Numbered from the stretch's first letter, positions 55,855 through 64,000 are shown. The stretch is DNA of 64,000 bases from Ancylobacter koreensis (GCF_023016525.1 NZ_JALKCG010000002.1:552887-616886), one strand, 5' to 3'. Translations and numbers: made by a program. The notes: generated by a model from the sequence alone, not told the origin.

Positions 55855-57006
55855 ATGCGTATCGCAATTGTCAAAGAGAGCTCTGCTTCGGAGCCACGGG
55901 TTGCCGCGTCTGCCGATACGGTCCGGCGCTATCTTGGTCTTGGCGCGGAGGTTTTTGTCGCGTCTGGAGCGGGATTGGCGTCTGGGATCGGCGACGGGGA
56001 GTATGAGGGGGCGGGGGCGAAGGTGGTGGCGGACAACGCCGCGGCGGTCGCCGGGGCGGATATCGTGCTCGGTGTGCGGCGTCCGGCGGCGGCGGCGCTT
56101 GCCGGGGCGAACCGGGGCGCGCTGGTGATCGCCATCGCCGACCCGCACGGGCAGGAGGCGGCGCTGGGCGAGATCGCCGGCACGGGCGTCTCGCTGTTCG
56201 CGATGGAGCTGATGCCGCGCATCACCCGCGCGCAGGTGATGGACGTGCTGTCCAGCCAGGCGAACCTCGCCGGCTACCGGGCGGTGGTGGACGCGGCGGC
56301 CGAGTTCGGCCGGGCCTTCCCGATGATGATGACGGCGGCGGGCACGGTGCCGGCGGCGCGGGTGTTCGTGATGGGCGCGGGCGTGGCCGGCCTTCAGGCG
56401 ATCGCCACGGCGCGGCGCCTTGGCGCGGTGGTCTCGGCCACCGACGTGCGCCCGGCCTCGAAGGAGCAGGTGGAGAGCCTCGGGGCCAAGTTCATCGCGG
56501 TCGAGGACGAGGAGTTCAAGCAGGCCGAGACGGCCGGCGGCTACGCCAAGGCGATGTCGGCGGAGTACCAGGCCAAGCAGGCGGCGCTGACGGCGAGCCA
56601 TATCGCCAAGCAGGACATCGTCATCACCACGGCGCTGATCCCCGGCCGGGCGGCGCCGAAGCTGGTGTCGGCCGACATGGTGGCGTCGATGAAGCCGGGC
56701 TCGGTGCTGATCGACCTGGCGGTGGAGCGCGGCGGCAATGTCGAGGGCGCGGTCGCGGGGGACGTCGTCACCACGGCGAACGGCGTGAAGATCGTCGGGC
56801 ATCTCAACGTGCCGGGGCGGCTCGCGGCGACGGCCTCGCAGCTCTACGCCAAGAACCTGTACGCCTTCGTGGAGACGCTGGTGGACAAGGGCACGAAGAG
56901 CCTGGCGGTGAAGTGGGACGACGAGCTGGTGAAGGCGACGCTGCTGACGCGGGACGGCGCGGTGGTGCACCCGTCCTTCGCGCCGGCGGCAGTGACGGCG
57001 GCCTAG
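55855..57006 (+). CDS. pntAA: NAD(P) transhydrogenase subunit alpha part 1
   Basis: This is the NAD(H)-binding soluble domain I of the proton-pumping transhydrogenase. The 383-residue protein starts MRIAIVKESSASEPRVAAS and contains VFVMGAGVAGLQAIATARRLGA (Rossmann fold), ATDVRPASKEQVESLGAKF and the hydride-transfer region. In this split form domain I is its own protein. pntAB and pntB follow. Confidence 0.95.
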   Translation: MRIAIVKESSASEPRVAASADTVRRYLGLGAEVFVASGAGLASGIGDGEYEGAGAKVVADNAAAVAGADIVLGVRRPAAAALAGANRGALVIAIADPHGQEAALGEIAGTGVSLFAMELMPRITRAQVMDVLSSQANLAGYRAVVDAAAEFGRAFPMMMTAAGTVPAARVFVMGAGVAGLQAIATARRLGAVVSATDVRPASKEQVESLGAKFIAVEDEEFKQAETAGGYAKAMSAEYQAKQAALTASHIAKQDIVITTALIPGRAAPKLVSADMVASMKPGSVLIDLAVERGGNVEGAVAGDVVTTANGVKIVGHLNVPGRLAATASQLYAKNLYAFVETLVDKGTKSLAVKWDDELVKATLLTRDGAVVHPSFAPAAVTAA

Positions 57007-57136
57007 GCCGCGCCGGAGCGAGCTGAACCTGCGGGCGCGCGCGGCGCGCGCCCGGCGCAGAGCGATGATGAAGAGGCGGGCGGCGCGGGCAGGCGCGGCA
57101 CGCGCCTCGTGAACAGACGTCAGGGGATTGAGGGAA

Positions 57137-57616
57137 ATGGCCAATCCGGCAACGGGCGACGCGGTCGCCCAGAACGCGGTCGAGGGAGCGCGCATGGCGG
57201 CCGAGGTGGCGCGCCAGGCGGCCCAGGCGGCGCAGGCCTATGCGGAAGCGGCGGCGCAGAACTATGCGGAGATCGCGGGACAGGCGGCGGGCGCGGCGGC
57301 GCACGCGCTCACCGGCGGGGCGATCGACCCGTTCGTGTTCCGGCTCGCCATCTTCGTGCTGGCGGTGTGCGTCGGCTATTACGTGGTGTGGTCGGTGACG
57401 CCGGCGCTGCACACGCCGCTGATGAGCGTGACCAACGCGATCTCCTCGGTGATCGTGGTGGGCGCGCTCCTCGCGGTGGGCGTCGACACGGTAGCCGAGG
57501 GCACGGAATGGGCGCGCGGCTTCGGCTTTGTCGGGCTCGTGCTGGCGGCGGTGAACATCTTCGGCGGGTTCCTGGTGACCAGCCGGATGCTCGCCATGTA
57601 CTCGAAGAAGAAGTGA
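57137..57616 (+). CDS. pntAB: NAD(P) transhydrogenase subunit alpha part 2
   Basis: This is the small membrane part of domain II, 159 residues. The N-terminal 55 residues are an Ala-rich helix longer than in classical PntAB (about 90-110 residues). Then come three or more membrane segments with IDPFVFRLAIFVLAVCVGYYVVW and LMSVTNAISSVIVVGA, both PntAB signatures. A GAGGGA site precedes the ATG at 57137. Ten bases separate its stop from pntB. Confidence 0.93.
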   Translation: MANPATGDAVAQNAVEGARMAAEVARQAAQAAQAYAEAAAQNYAEIAGQAAGAAAHALTGGAIDPFVFRLAIFVLAVCVGYYVVWSVTPALHTPLMSVTNAISSVIVVGALLAVGVDTVAEGTEWARGFGFVGLVLAAVNIFGGFLVTSRMLAMYSKKK

Positions 57617-57626
57617 GGGCGCCCCG

Positions 57627-59030
57627 ATGAACGCCAATCTGGTCGCGCTTCTGTACCTCGTCTCGGGGGTGCTGTTCATCCTGGCGCTGCGCGGGCTGTC
57701 GAGCCCGGTGACGTCCCGCCAGGGCAATCTGTTCGGCATGGTCGGCATGACCATCGCCATCGTGACGACGCTGGCGGCCTCGCCGCCGGCGGGTCTGGGC
57801 GGCTGGGCGCTGGTGCTCGGCGGCCTCGCCATCGGCGGCGGGCTAGGGGCGGTGATCGCGCGCAAGATCGCGATGACGCAGATGCCCCAGCTTGTGGCGG
57901 CCTTCCACTCGCTGGTGGGCCTCGCGGCGGTGATGGTGGCGGCGGCGGCGCTCTACGCGCCGGGCGCCTTCGGCATCGGCGCGCCGGGCGAGATCCACGC
58001 GCAGGCGCTGATCGAGATGAGCCTGGGCGTCGCCATCGGCGCCATCACCTTTACAGGTTCCGTGATCGCGTTTGCCAAGCTGAACGGCAATATGAGCGGC
58101 AAGCCGATCCTGCTGCCGGGCCGGCACGTCATCAATGCGGGCCTCGCCCTGCTGATCGTGGTGCTGATCGGCGTGCTCACCATGACCGAGAGCCACACGG
58201 TGTTCTGGCTGATCGTGATCGCCAGCCTGGTGTTCGGCGGCCTGCTGATCATCCCGATCGGCGGCGCCGACATGCCGGTGGTGGTGTCGATGCTGAACTC
58301 CTACTCGGGCTGGGCGGCGGCGGGCATCGGCTTCACGCTGGGCAACACGGCGCTGATCATCACCGGCGCGCTGGTGGGCTCCTCGGGCGCGATCCTGTCC
58401 TACATCATGTGCAAGGGCATGAACCGCTCCTTCGTCTCGGTGATCCTGGGCGGGTTCGGCGGCGACAGCGCCTCCGGCCCGGCGGGGGCGGCGGAGACGC
58501 GGCCCGTCAAGCAGGGCTCGGCCGAGGACGCGGCCTTCATCATGAAGAACGCGGCGAAGGTGATCATCGTGCCGGGCTACGGCATGGCGGTGGCGCAGGC
58601 GCAGCACGCGCTGCGCGAGATGGCGGACAAGCTGAAGGAGGAGGGCGTCGAGGTGAAATACGCCATCCATCCGGTGGCGGGCCGCATGCCCGGGCACATG
58701 AACGTGCTGCTGGCGGAAGCCAACGTTCCCTATGACGAGGTGTTCGAGCTGGAGGACATCAACTCGGAGTTCGCGCAGGCGGATGTGGCCTTCGTCATCG
58801 GCGCCAACGACGTGACCAACCCGGCGGCGAAGACCGACCCAACCTCGGCGATCTACGGCATGCCGATCCTGGACGTGGAGAAGGCCAAGACCGTGCTGTT
58901 CATCAAGCGCGGCATGGCGGCCGGCTATGCCGGCGTCGAGAACGAGCTGTTCTTCCGCGACAACACCATGATGCTCTTCGCCGACGCCAAGAAAATGGTC
59001 GAGGACGTCGTCAAGAACCTCAATCACTGA
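57627..59030 (+). CDS. pntB: NAD(P) transhydrogenase subunit beta
   Basis: A 467-residue subunit: about nine membrane helices form the proton channel, and a C-terminal NADP(H)-binding domain follows (about 290-467). The latter contains VIIVPGYGMAVAQAQHALREM, HPVAGRMPGHMNVLLAEANVPYDEV, VIGANDVTNPAA and FIKRGMAAGYAGVEN. The enzyme uses the proton gradient to make NADPH from NADH. Confidence 0.96.
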   Translation: MNANLVALLYLVSGVLFILALRGLSSPVTSRQGNLFGMVGMTIAIVTTLAASPPAGLGGWALVLGGLAIGGGLGAVIARKIAMTQMPQLVAAFHSLVGLAAVMVAAAALYAPGAFGIGAPGEIHAQALIEMSLGVAIGAITFTGSVIAFAKLNGNMSGKPILLPGRHVINAGLALLIVVLIGVLTMTESHTVFWLIVIASLVFGGLLIIPIGGADMPVVVSMLNSYSGWAAAGIGFTLGNTALIITGALVGSSGAILSYIMCKGMNRSFVSVILGGFGGDSASGPAGAAETRPVKQGSAEDAAFIMKNAAKVIIVPGYGMAVAQAQHALREMADKLKEEGVEVKYAIHPVAGRMPGHMNVLLAEANVPYDEVFELEDINSEFAQADVAFVIGANDVTNPAAKTDPTSAIYGMPILDVEKAKTVLFIKRGMAAGYAGVENELFFRDNTMMLFADAKKMVEDVVKNLNH

Positions 59031-59060
59031 CACGGGCCTCTGGCCCTGTCCGAAACACGA

Positions 59061-59087
59061 AAGGCCGGGCTCACGCCCGGCCTTTTT
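59061..59087 (+). terminator. intrinsic terminator of the pnt operon
   Basis: A perfect 10-bp stem (AAGGCCGGGC / GCCCGGCCTT) with a TCAC loop is followed by TTT. Confidence 0.88.
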
Positions 59088-59243
59088 GTTCGTCGCGAAG
59101 GCCTCCGCCGCCGCCGGATGACGCAGCGTCAGAAGATGCTGCGCTGCCGCGACTCTTTTCGTTGACGGCTTGTGTATTGCATACCAGACTTGGACAAAAG
59201 AATAAGAAGCGTGACGGCCTAGGCACCACCAGAGGGATACGCC

Positions 59244-59699
59244 ATGCTTGTCGCCGATCTCATGAAGCTGAAGAACGCGCGCGTGCCGACCATCCGCATG
59301 TCGGAGACGGTCGAGATGGCCGCGACGCTGCTCAACCGCGAGCGCATCGGCGCCGTGGTGGTGAAGGACGCCTGCGGCTCGGAGGGCGACACGGTCGTCG
59401 GCATCTTCTCCGAACGCGACGTGGTGCGCGCGGTCGCCGAGCGCGGGGCGAGCGCGCTGCGCGTGCCGGTCGGCGAGCTGATGTCGCGCAACATGATCTC
59501 CTGCGCCATGGACGACACGGTGGACCATGTGCGCGCGCTCATGGACAGCCATCATGTGCGCCATCTGCCGGTGCTGGAGGAGCACCAGCTCGTCGGCGTG
59601 CTCAGCATCCGCGACGTGCTCGCCCATGACGTGCGCGCCGCCGCCGCGATGACGGGCGCGGGCCGGCCGGGCGCTGCCGGTGTGCCGCTCTCGGCCTGA
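59244..59699 (+). CDS. two-CBS-domain protein
   Basis: A 151-residue protein made of a tandem CBS pair (about 8-65 and 75-133; VGIFSERDVVRAVAERG and LVGVLSIRDVLAHD are the repeat ends). CBS pairs bind adenosine nucleotides and regulate partner proteins. No partner domain is fused. An AGAGGGA site precedes the ATG. Confidence 0.88.
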   Translation: MLVADLMKLKNARVPTIRMSETVEMAATLLNRERIGAVVVKDACGSEGDTVVGIFSERDVVRAVAERGASALRVPVGELMSRNMISCAMDDTVDHVRALMDSHHVRHLPVLEEHQLVGVLSIRDVLAHDVRAAAAMTGAGRPGAAGVPLSA

Positions 59700-59785
59700 G
59701 GCAAAGCCGGCTTCGTCGCTCGCTGCCCTCGGCCTCGCCGAGCGCGAGCGGCTTTCGCCGGCGGTATCTGGAACTCTCAGCAGCG

Positions 59786-60214
59786 ATGGCCCCGGCAGAT
59801 CAGACACGGATCGCTCTGCGCATCCTCATCCTGCGACCGGCCGCGGGCGTGCTCCATAGTCTCCAGGCGGCGGACGGATCGCCGCTCGATCCGAAGGTCT
59901 CGCGTGACGGCGAGCCACTCGCCTTCGATTTCGCGATCCGTCTGGGTCCGGGGCGGAAATTCCTCGGCGATCAGGTGCGCCGCGAAGGCGCGCAGCGGCG
60001 ATTCGTCTATATCCGCATCGGACAACTCGCCGGCGACGCCGCCTCGCCCTGGTCGCGGCGGATGAAGATCGACATCCACGACATCCCGCCCGAACTGGTG
60101 GACCGCGCGGCGCACGGCGGCCTCATCGAGACGACCATCGAGGGCACGGCCGGAGACGGCACGCCGGCCTGCGCCACGGTGCGGCCCGTCGAACGGCGCG
60201 TCGTCGAGCGCTGA
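59786..60214 (+). CDS. DUF5990 family protein
   Basis: A 142-residue cytosolic protein that fits the DUF5990 family: RIALRILILRPAAGVLHSLQ near the N-terminus, FDFAIRLGPG, and RRFVYIRIGQLAGDAASPWSRRMKIDIHDIPPELVDRA. The family has no known function. Confidence 0.68.
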   Translation: MAPADQTRIALRILILRPAAGVLHSLQAADGSPLDPKVSRDGEPLAFDFAIRLGPGRKFLGDQVRREGAQRRFVYIRIGQLAGDAASPWSRRMKIDIHDIPPELVDRAAHGGLIETTIEGTAGDGTPACATVRPVERRVVER

Positions 60215-60235
60215 AGGCTGCTGCCCTCAAAAGAG

Positions 60236-60262
60236 GAAGGCGCGGACAGGGCCCGCGCCTTC
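60236..60262 (-). terminator. probable terminator of rpoH
   Basis: A 10-bp stem (GAAGGCGCGG / CCGCGCCTTC) with a 7-base loop is followed on the minus strand by CTCTTTTGAG. It lies about 60 bases beyond the rpoH stop, in the gap convergent with DUF5990. Confidence 0.55.
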
Positions 60263-60323
60263 ACTGCTTCATAGAACGTTCCCGGCCCGCCGAGAGGGCA
60301 GGCCGCGTGTCCGATATCGCGCC

Positions 60324-61235
60324 TCACATCGCCGGCGAGGCTTCCTGGCGCATCGGCGCGGTTTCCATCTGGTGCACGCGGTCGATCACCGCCTTCTGCA
60401 CCTTCTCGAAAGCGCGCACCTCGATCTGCCGCACGCGCTCGCGCGACACGCCGAACTCGGCGGCGAGGTCCTCCAGCGTCATCGGGTCGTCGGAGAGCCG
60501 GCGCGCCTCGAAGATGCGCCGCTCGCGCTCGTTGAGGACGGAGAGGGCGCCCGACAGCGCGCTGCGCCGGTTGTCCATCTCCTCATGCTCGACCAGCACG
60601 GCTTCCTGGCTGTCGTGATCGTCGGCCAGCCAGTCCTGCCATTCGCCGCCGCCCTCGACATCGCCGCGCAGCGGAGCGTTCAGCGAGGAATCGCCGCCGA
60701 GGCGACGGTTCATCTCGATGACTTCCTGCTCGGTGACGCCGAGCTTGGTGGCGATCTGCTGCACCTGATCGGGGCGCAGGTCGCCCTCTTCGAGCGCGGA
60801 GATCTGGCTCTTGGCCTTGCGCAGGTTGAAGAACAGCTTCTTCTGCGCCGCCGTGGTGCCCATCTTCACGAGGCTCCACGAGCGCAGGATGTATTCCTGG
60901 ATCGAGGCCTTGATCCACCACATGGCATAGGTGGCGAGGCGGAAGCCCTTGTCGGGCTCGAAGCGCTTCACCGCCTGCATGAGGCCGACATTGCCTTCCG
61001 AGATGACTTCGGAGATCGGCAGGCCGTAGCCGCGATAGCCCATGGCGATCTTGGCCACGAGACGCAGATGGCTGGTGACGAGCCTGTGCGCGGCTTCCGG
61101 GTCCTCGTGCTCGCGCCAGCGCTTGGCGAGCATATATTCTTCCTGCGGCTCCAGCATCGGGAACCGGCGGATTTCCGCGAGGTAACGATTCAGGCCGCCT
61201 TCAGCCGACGGCAGGCTCATAGCGGAACGGGCCAT
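60324..61235 (-). CDS. rpoH: heat-shock sigma factor RpoH
   Basis: A 303-residue sigma-32-type factor. Region 2 contains LVTSHLRLVAKIAMGYRGYG and FRLATYAMWWIKASIQEYIL. The diagnostic RpoH box is QKKLFFNLRKAK. Region 4 ends with LEDLAAEFGVSRERVRQIE as the helix-turn-helix. An AGGAGGG site 8 bases before the ATG fixes the start at 61235. A -10-like TATTATA lies about 80 bases upstream at 61311-61317. It would act on promoters such as the candidate one at hsp20. Confidence 0.95.
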   Translation of the reverse strand: MARSAMSLPSAEGGLNRYLAEIRRFPMLEPQEEYMLAKRWREHEDPEAAHRLVTSHLRLVAKIAMGYRGYGLPISEVISEGNVGLMQAVKRFEPDKGFRLATYAMWWIKASIQEYILRSWSLVKMGTTAAQKKLFFNLRKAKSQISALEEGDLRPDQVQQIATKLGVTEQEVIEMNRRLGGDSSLNAPLRGDVEGGGEWQDWLADDHDSQEAVLVEHEEMDNRRSALSGALSVLNERERRIFEARRLSDDPMTLEDLAAEFGVSRERVRQIEVRAFEKVQKAVIDRVHQMETAPMRQEASPAM

Positions 61236-61401
61236 GACTGCACCCTCCTGTTCTCTCGGTCCCCATGATTGGGCAACCGGTTTGCGGCCGCTTTGAGCCG
61301 GCCGCCAATCTATAATAGCAGGAGAGGCGCGTTTTTGCGAAACCGCAAGCCGATCCGGGGTCACGAAGCGTTGAGTGGGCGCTGCCGCGTTGGCGTTCCG
61401 C

Positions 61402-62445
61402 TCATTCCCCGCCGCCGAGCACGGCCCGCAGGCGGCCGAGGTCGTCCGGCAACTCGCTCTCGAACAGCATGAACTCGCGGGTCGCGGGGTGCTCGAAGCC
61501 GAGGCGGGCCGCGTGCAGCGCCTGCCGGCCGAGCGTCTCGATCGCCTCGCGCGCCCCTTCGTCCAGCCGGTTGGCCCGCGTGCGCTGCCCGCCGCCATAG
61601 ATCGCGTCACCGAGCAGGGGGTGGCCGATATGGGCCATGTGGACGCGGATCTGGTGGGTGCGGCCGGTCTCGAGCTGGCATTCGACCAGTGAGGCGACGG
61701 GGCGCGCCTGCGTGTCGTCATAGGCTTCCAGCTTCTGCCAGTGGGTGATGGCGTAGCGCCCGCTGGCGCGCACGGCGATGCGCTCCCGCGCCACCGGATG
61801 GCGGGCCAGCGGCGCGTCGACCGTGCCGCTCGGCAGGTCCGGCACGCCCCAGACGAAGGCGAGATAGGCGCGTTCCAGCGGCCCGGTGCGGCCATGGTCG
61901 GCGAACTGCGCGGCCAGCGCCTTGTGCGCGCGGTCATTCTTGGCGACCACGAGAAGCCCGGACGTGTCCTTGTCGAGCCGGTGCACGATGCCCGGCCGGC
62001 GCACCCCGCCGATGCCCGACAGGCTCGCCCCGCAATGGAACAGCAGCGCGTTGACCAGCGTGCCGTCGGGGTTTCCGGGGGCAGGGTGGACGACGAGCCC
62101 GGCCGGCTTGTCGACCACGATGACATGATCGTCCTCGTGGACGATGACGAGGGGAATATCCTGCGGCTCCGGCTCGGCGGCCTCGGGCGCGGGGACCTCG
62201 ACGGTGAAACTCTCGCCGGGGCTCACCTTGCCCGAGCTGCCGGAGACCGGTCGGCCGTCGCGGCTCACCTTGCCCTCCGCGATCAGCGCCTGCAGCCGCG
62301 TGCGGCTGAACTCGGGAAGGTGGAGCGCCAGCACGCGGTCGAGCCGAAGCCCTTCATCCCCGGGCCCGGCAATGATATCGACGCGCAGCGCCGCCTCGGG
62401 CGCGCCCTCGTCCAGATCGTCATTCACTTCGTCCGGTGCCGGCAT
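61402..62445 (-). CDS. rluD: 23S rRNA pseudouridine synthase, RluD family
   Basis: A 347-residue RluA-family synthase: N-terminal S4 RNA-binding domain (about 30-85), then the catalytic domain with HRLDKDTSG (155-163, catalytic Asp158), KPAGLVVHPA and ETGRTHQIRVHMAHIGHPLLGD. The start MPAPDEVNDD is at 62445, and its CAT on the plus strand shares two bases with the ATG of the divergent DUF6476 gene. The frame is open to 62898 but the upstream part is antisense to that gene. Confidence 0.93.
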   Translation of the reverse strand: MPAPDEVNDDLDEGAPEAALRVDIIAGPGDEGLRLDRVLALHLPEFSRTRLQALIAEGKVSRDGRPVSGSSGKVSPGESFTVEVPAPEAAEPEPQDIPLVIVHEDDHVIVVDKPAGLVVHPAPGNPDGTLVNALLFHCGASLSGIGGVRRPGIVHRLDKDTSGLLVVAKNDRAHKALAAQFADHGRTGPLERAYLAFVWGVPDLPSGTVDAPLARHPVARERIAVRASGRYAITHWQKLEAYDDTQARPVASLVECQLETGRTHQIRVHMAHIGHPLLGDAIYGGGQRTRANRLDEGAREAIETLGRQALHAARLGFEHPATREFMLFESELPDDLGRLRAVLGGGE

Positions 62446-62785
62446 GACCTCTCCAGATACAGACGACGAAAAGCTCGATCCGGCGCAGGAGCGGGTGCTG
62501 CGCAAGCTGCGCAGCTTTGCCCTGTTCTCCGGCCTGATCATGGCGCTCGGCTTTCTCGCCGTCTTCGGAGCTATCGGATACAAGCTCATGAGCGGCAAAA
62601 AAAGTGCCCCGGCCGATATCGCCGGCACGATCCAGCTGCCGAAGGGCTCGGATGTGCGTTCCGCGGTGATCTCCGGCGATCTGATCGCGGTGACGCTGGA
62701 GCGCGAGGGGCGCGTCGAGACGCGTTTCTTCGACCTCGCCACCCGCGCTCCGCGCGGCGCGCTGGGCTTTGCCAGCGAGCCCTGA
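62444..62785 (+). CDS. single-pass membrane protein, DUF6476 family
   Basis: A 113-residue protein: polar N-terminus, one membrane segment (about 27-47, FALFSGLIMALGFLAVFGAIGY), then a periplasmic part (about 60-113) with VRSAVISGDLIAVTLEREGRVETRFFDLATR. It fits DUF6476, a family often found beside rluD in alphaproteobacteria, function unknown. Its ATG overlaps the divergent rluD start codon by two bases, and no later ATG precedes the membrane segment. Confidence 0.8.
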   Translation: MTSPDTDDEKLDPAQERVLRKLRSFALFSGLIMALGFLAVFGAIGYKLMSGKKSAPADIAGTIQLPKGSDVRSAVISGDLIAVTLEREGRVETRFFDLATRAPRGALGFASEP

Positions 62786-62890
62786 GGGCGCGAGGTGGGC
62801 CGTCCGGAGGCATGGGGAAAAACCACTTTCCCCCGTGCCATACCCTTGATCCGGCCGCCGAATGGCTCTAAGAGACGCGCCTGCCTAGAT

Positions 62891-62965
62891 GCGCCCATCG
62901 TCTAGCGGTCAGGACGTCGCCCTCTCACGGCGAAAACCGGGGTTCGATTCCCCGTGGGCGCGCCA
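62891..62965 (+). tRNA. tRNA-Glu (CTC)
   Basis: A 75-nt cloverleaf with encoded CCA. The acceptor stem GCGCCCA / TGGGCGC, the anticodon stem TCGCC/GGCGA with anticodon CTC (62924-62926) and the T-arm with GGTTCGATTCC are intact. Its 3' two thirds are overlapped on the minus strand by the recombinase frame. Confidence 0.95.
62909..62965. other. candidate attachment-site region inside tRNA-Glu
   Basis: The recombinase frame runs into the tRNA from its 3' end and stops at 62909, inside the D-arm region. A recombinase gene abutting an intact tRNA 3' end is the classic left or right end of an integrated element, with the crossover core within the shared tRNA segment. The other end lies outside the window, so the core cannot be delimited. 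Confidence 0.45.
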
Positions 62966-64000
62966 CTTCCGTACAAAACCGCGAACACCCGGCTGGGTGG
63001 CTCGGTCGGCGAGTACGGCTCTCTCCAGCACCGTCCTTGAGCCGTGGATGCGCACGACGTGCTGGTCGACTTCGACTGCGTCGATAAGCGACCGCAGATA
63101 GGCTTTGCGGAACGGTACCTCGCCCTCGGTTATGTTTGACCGCATGAGCTGCCCGAAGTGGGCAAGCTTGTCGGGATCAAGTCGGGTTGCGGCAGCACCC
63201 TGATTCTCGATCCGCTCCAGCGCTGAATGCGCCCGTTGCCGGTCTGCCTTGAGCTTCTCAATCTGCTCCTTGAGCATCTCGTCGGGCTCAGTGATGCCGT
63301 CGGCGACAAGCTGGTAGAGCCGCCGCAGCTTATCTTCCGCCGTCGTTCTTTCGCGAGAGAGTTCATCGATCCGCGCCTGGACCTCGGCATCGGCTTTCAC
63401 CCGCCGGTCGACGACAGATTGCAGCAGCGCCTCCAGTCGCTCCGGCATCAGGACGCGTTCAGCGAAATGGCGTGTGACCAGTTGGTCGAGCTTCTCCATG
63501 GGCACCGTTCGCCCCTTGCAGGCGGACTTGCCGACTCGGCCGGAAGCCGAGCAACTGTAATAGCGATAAACCCTGCCGCTCTTGGATGTGCCGGTGCGCA
63601 GCGTCATGGCGCTGCCGCAACAGGCGCAATAGGCAAGCCCCGTCAGCAGGATCGGACCCGAGATCACCCGTGGCGGGCTGTTGTGCGGGCTCTTGGCCCT
63701 GAGCGCCTTCTGCACCTTGTCGAAAGTGCGGCGCTCAAGGATGGCAGGCACCGAGATCGGGATAACCTCGTGCTGAGGCTTCACCTGCCCCGTCTTCGAG
63801 CTGCGCTTGTTGAAGCTCCATTCCCCGACATAAACGGGATTGGTCAGGATGCCGTGGATGGTGCCGACGCCATAGCGGGCTCCGAGCCGCGTGCGATAGC
63901 CCTTGGCATTGAGGTGCTTGGTGATCTCCTTGATGCCCATGGGGCCCGATGTGCCGTCTCCCCGCAGGTAGAGATCGAACATCAGCCGCACCAGCTCGGC
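62909..64000 (-). CDS. large serine recombinase (site-specific integrase), N-terminus outside window
   Basis: The visible 363 residues are the C-terminal part of a large serine recombinase. They hold a Recombinase domain (VRLMFDLYLRGDG, KEITKHLNAKGYRTR, GILTNPVYVGEW), a zinc ribbon (CACCGSAMTLR, YYSCSASGRVGKSACKG) and a charged coiled coil (about residues 200-275). The resolvase catalytic domain should lie beyond 64000. The last 18 residues, from the Trp before RAHGESNPGF, are encoded entirely by the antisense of tRNA-Glu, starting exactly at its CCA end. It probably belongs to an island or integrative element extending to the right. Confidence 0.88.
   Translation of the reverse strand, partial: AELVRLMFDLYLRGDGTSGPMGIKEITKHLNAKGYRTRLGARYGVGTIHGILTNPVYVGEWSFNKRSSKTGQVKPQHEVIPISVPAILERRTFDKVQKALRAKSPHNSPPRVISGPILLTGLAYCACCGSAMTLRTGTSKSGRVYRYYSCSASGRVGKSACKGRTVPMEKLDQLVTRHFAERVLMPERLEALLQSVVDRRVKADAEVQARIDELSRERTTAEDKLRRLYQLVADGITEPDEMLKEQIEKLKADRQRAHSALERIENQGAAATRLDPDKLAHFGQLMRSNITEGEVPFRKAYLRSLIDAVEVDQHVVRIHGSRTVLERAVLADRATQPGVRGFVRKWRAHGESNPGFRRERATS

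Overview
The window is a 64 kb piece of a high-GC alphaproteobacterial chromosome. Gene content and order point to the Hyphomicrobiales (Rhizobiales), and my best guess is the Xanthobacteraceae (Ancylobacter/Starkeya/Xanthobacter type). That placement is inferred from synteny: prfA-prmC-DUF4167 beside ptsP-lysC-ubiG, phaR divergent from phaAB, hutG-like next to cpdR, split pntAA/AB/B behind a COX subunit IV gene, and a DUF6476 gene against rluD. Nearly all DNA is ordinary single-copy core genome with very high third-position GC, which opens many long antisense reading frames that are not genes.

Layout: 0-5 kb holds mtgA, rpmF, a lipoprotein hydrolase and a c-di-GMP protein with a degenerate GGDEF. 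5-7.4 kb is the polyhydroxybutyrate block phaR / phaA-phaB. 7.4-13 kb has small metabolic genes (PepSY, DMT exporter, cupin, gloB, IalB-like, DUF1232, thpR, MOSC). 13-21 kb is the translation and nitrogen-signalling block (DUF4167, prmC, prfA, ptsP, lysC, ubiG). 21-31 kb has MFS, clpB, qmcA-like/nfeD, galU, a lytic transglycosylase and a DUF459 protein. 31-37.5 kb is the gltBD operon. 38-40.1 kb has an hsp20 gene with a candidate RpoH promoter and ROSE-type RNA thermometer, flanked by two secreted proteins sharing one small module. 40.2-45.5 kb has a hydrolase, hisN, a 1.75 kb protein-free region, hutG-like, cpdR and tRNA-Val. 45.5-55 kb has a GGDEF-EAL protein, small genes, a secreted phosphatase, an M3 peptidase, an AraC regulator divergent from an MBL protein, a DUF3445 protein and an AarF kinase. 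55.5-62.8 kb has COX IV, pntAA/AB/B, CBS, DUF5990, rpoH, rluD and DUF6476. The right end is tRNA-Glu overlapped by the 3' end of a large serine recombinase that runs off the window: the edge of an integrated element.

The most interesting structure is in the protein-free region between hisN and hutG-like (42.0-43.7 kb). It holds three about 100-nt copies of a structured small-RNA gene. All three share an identical 38-nt core with two Shine-Dalgarno-complementary motifs and an intrinsic terminator. Their first hairpins differ in sequence but keep pairing through compensatory changes around an invariant six-base loop. Second in interest are the hsp20 leader, whose Shine-Dalgarno sequence is paired in a ROSE-like hairpin, with the candidate controlling sigma factor RpoH also in the window, and the tRNA-Glu/recombinase junction. 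All assignments come from reading the sequence; no database search was run.
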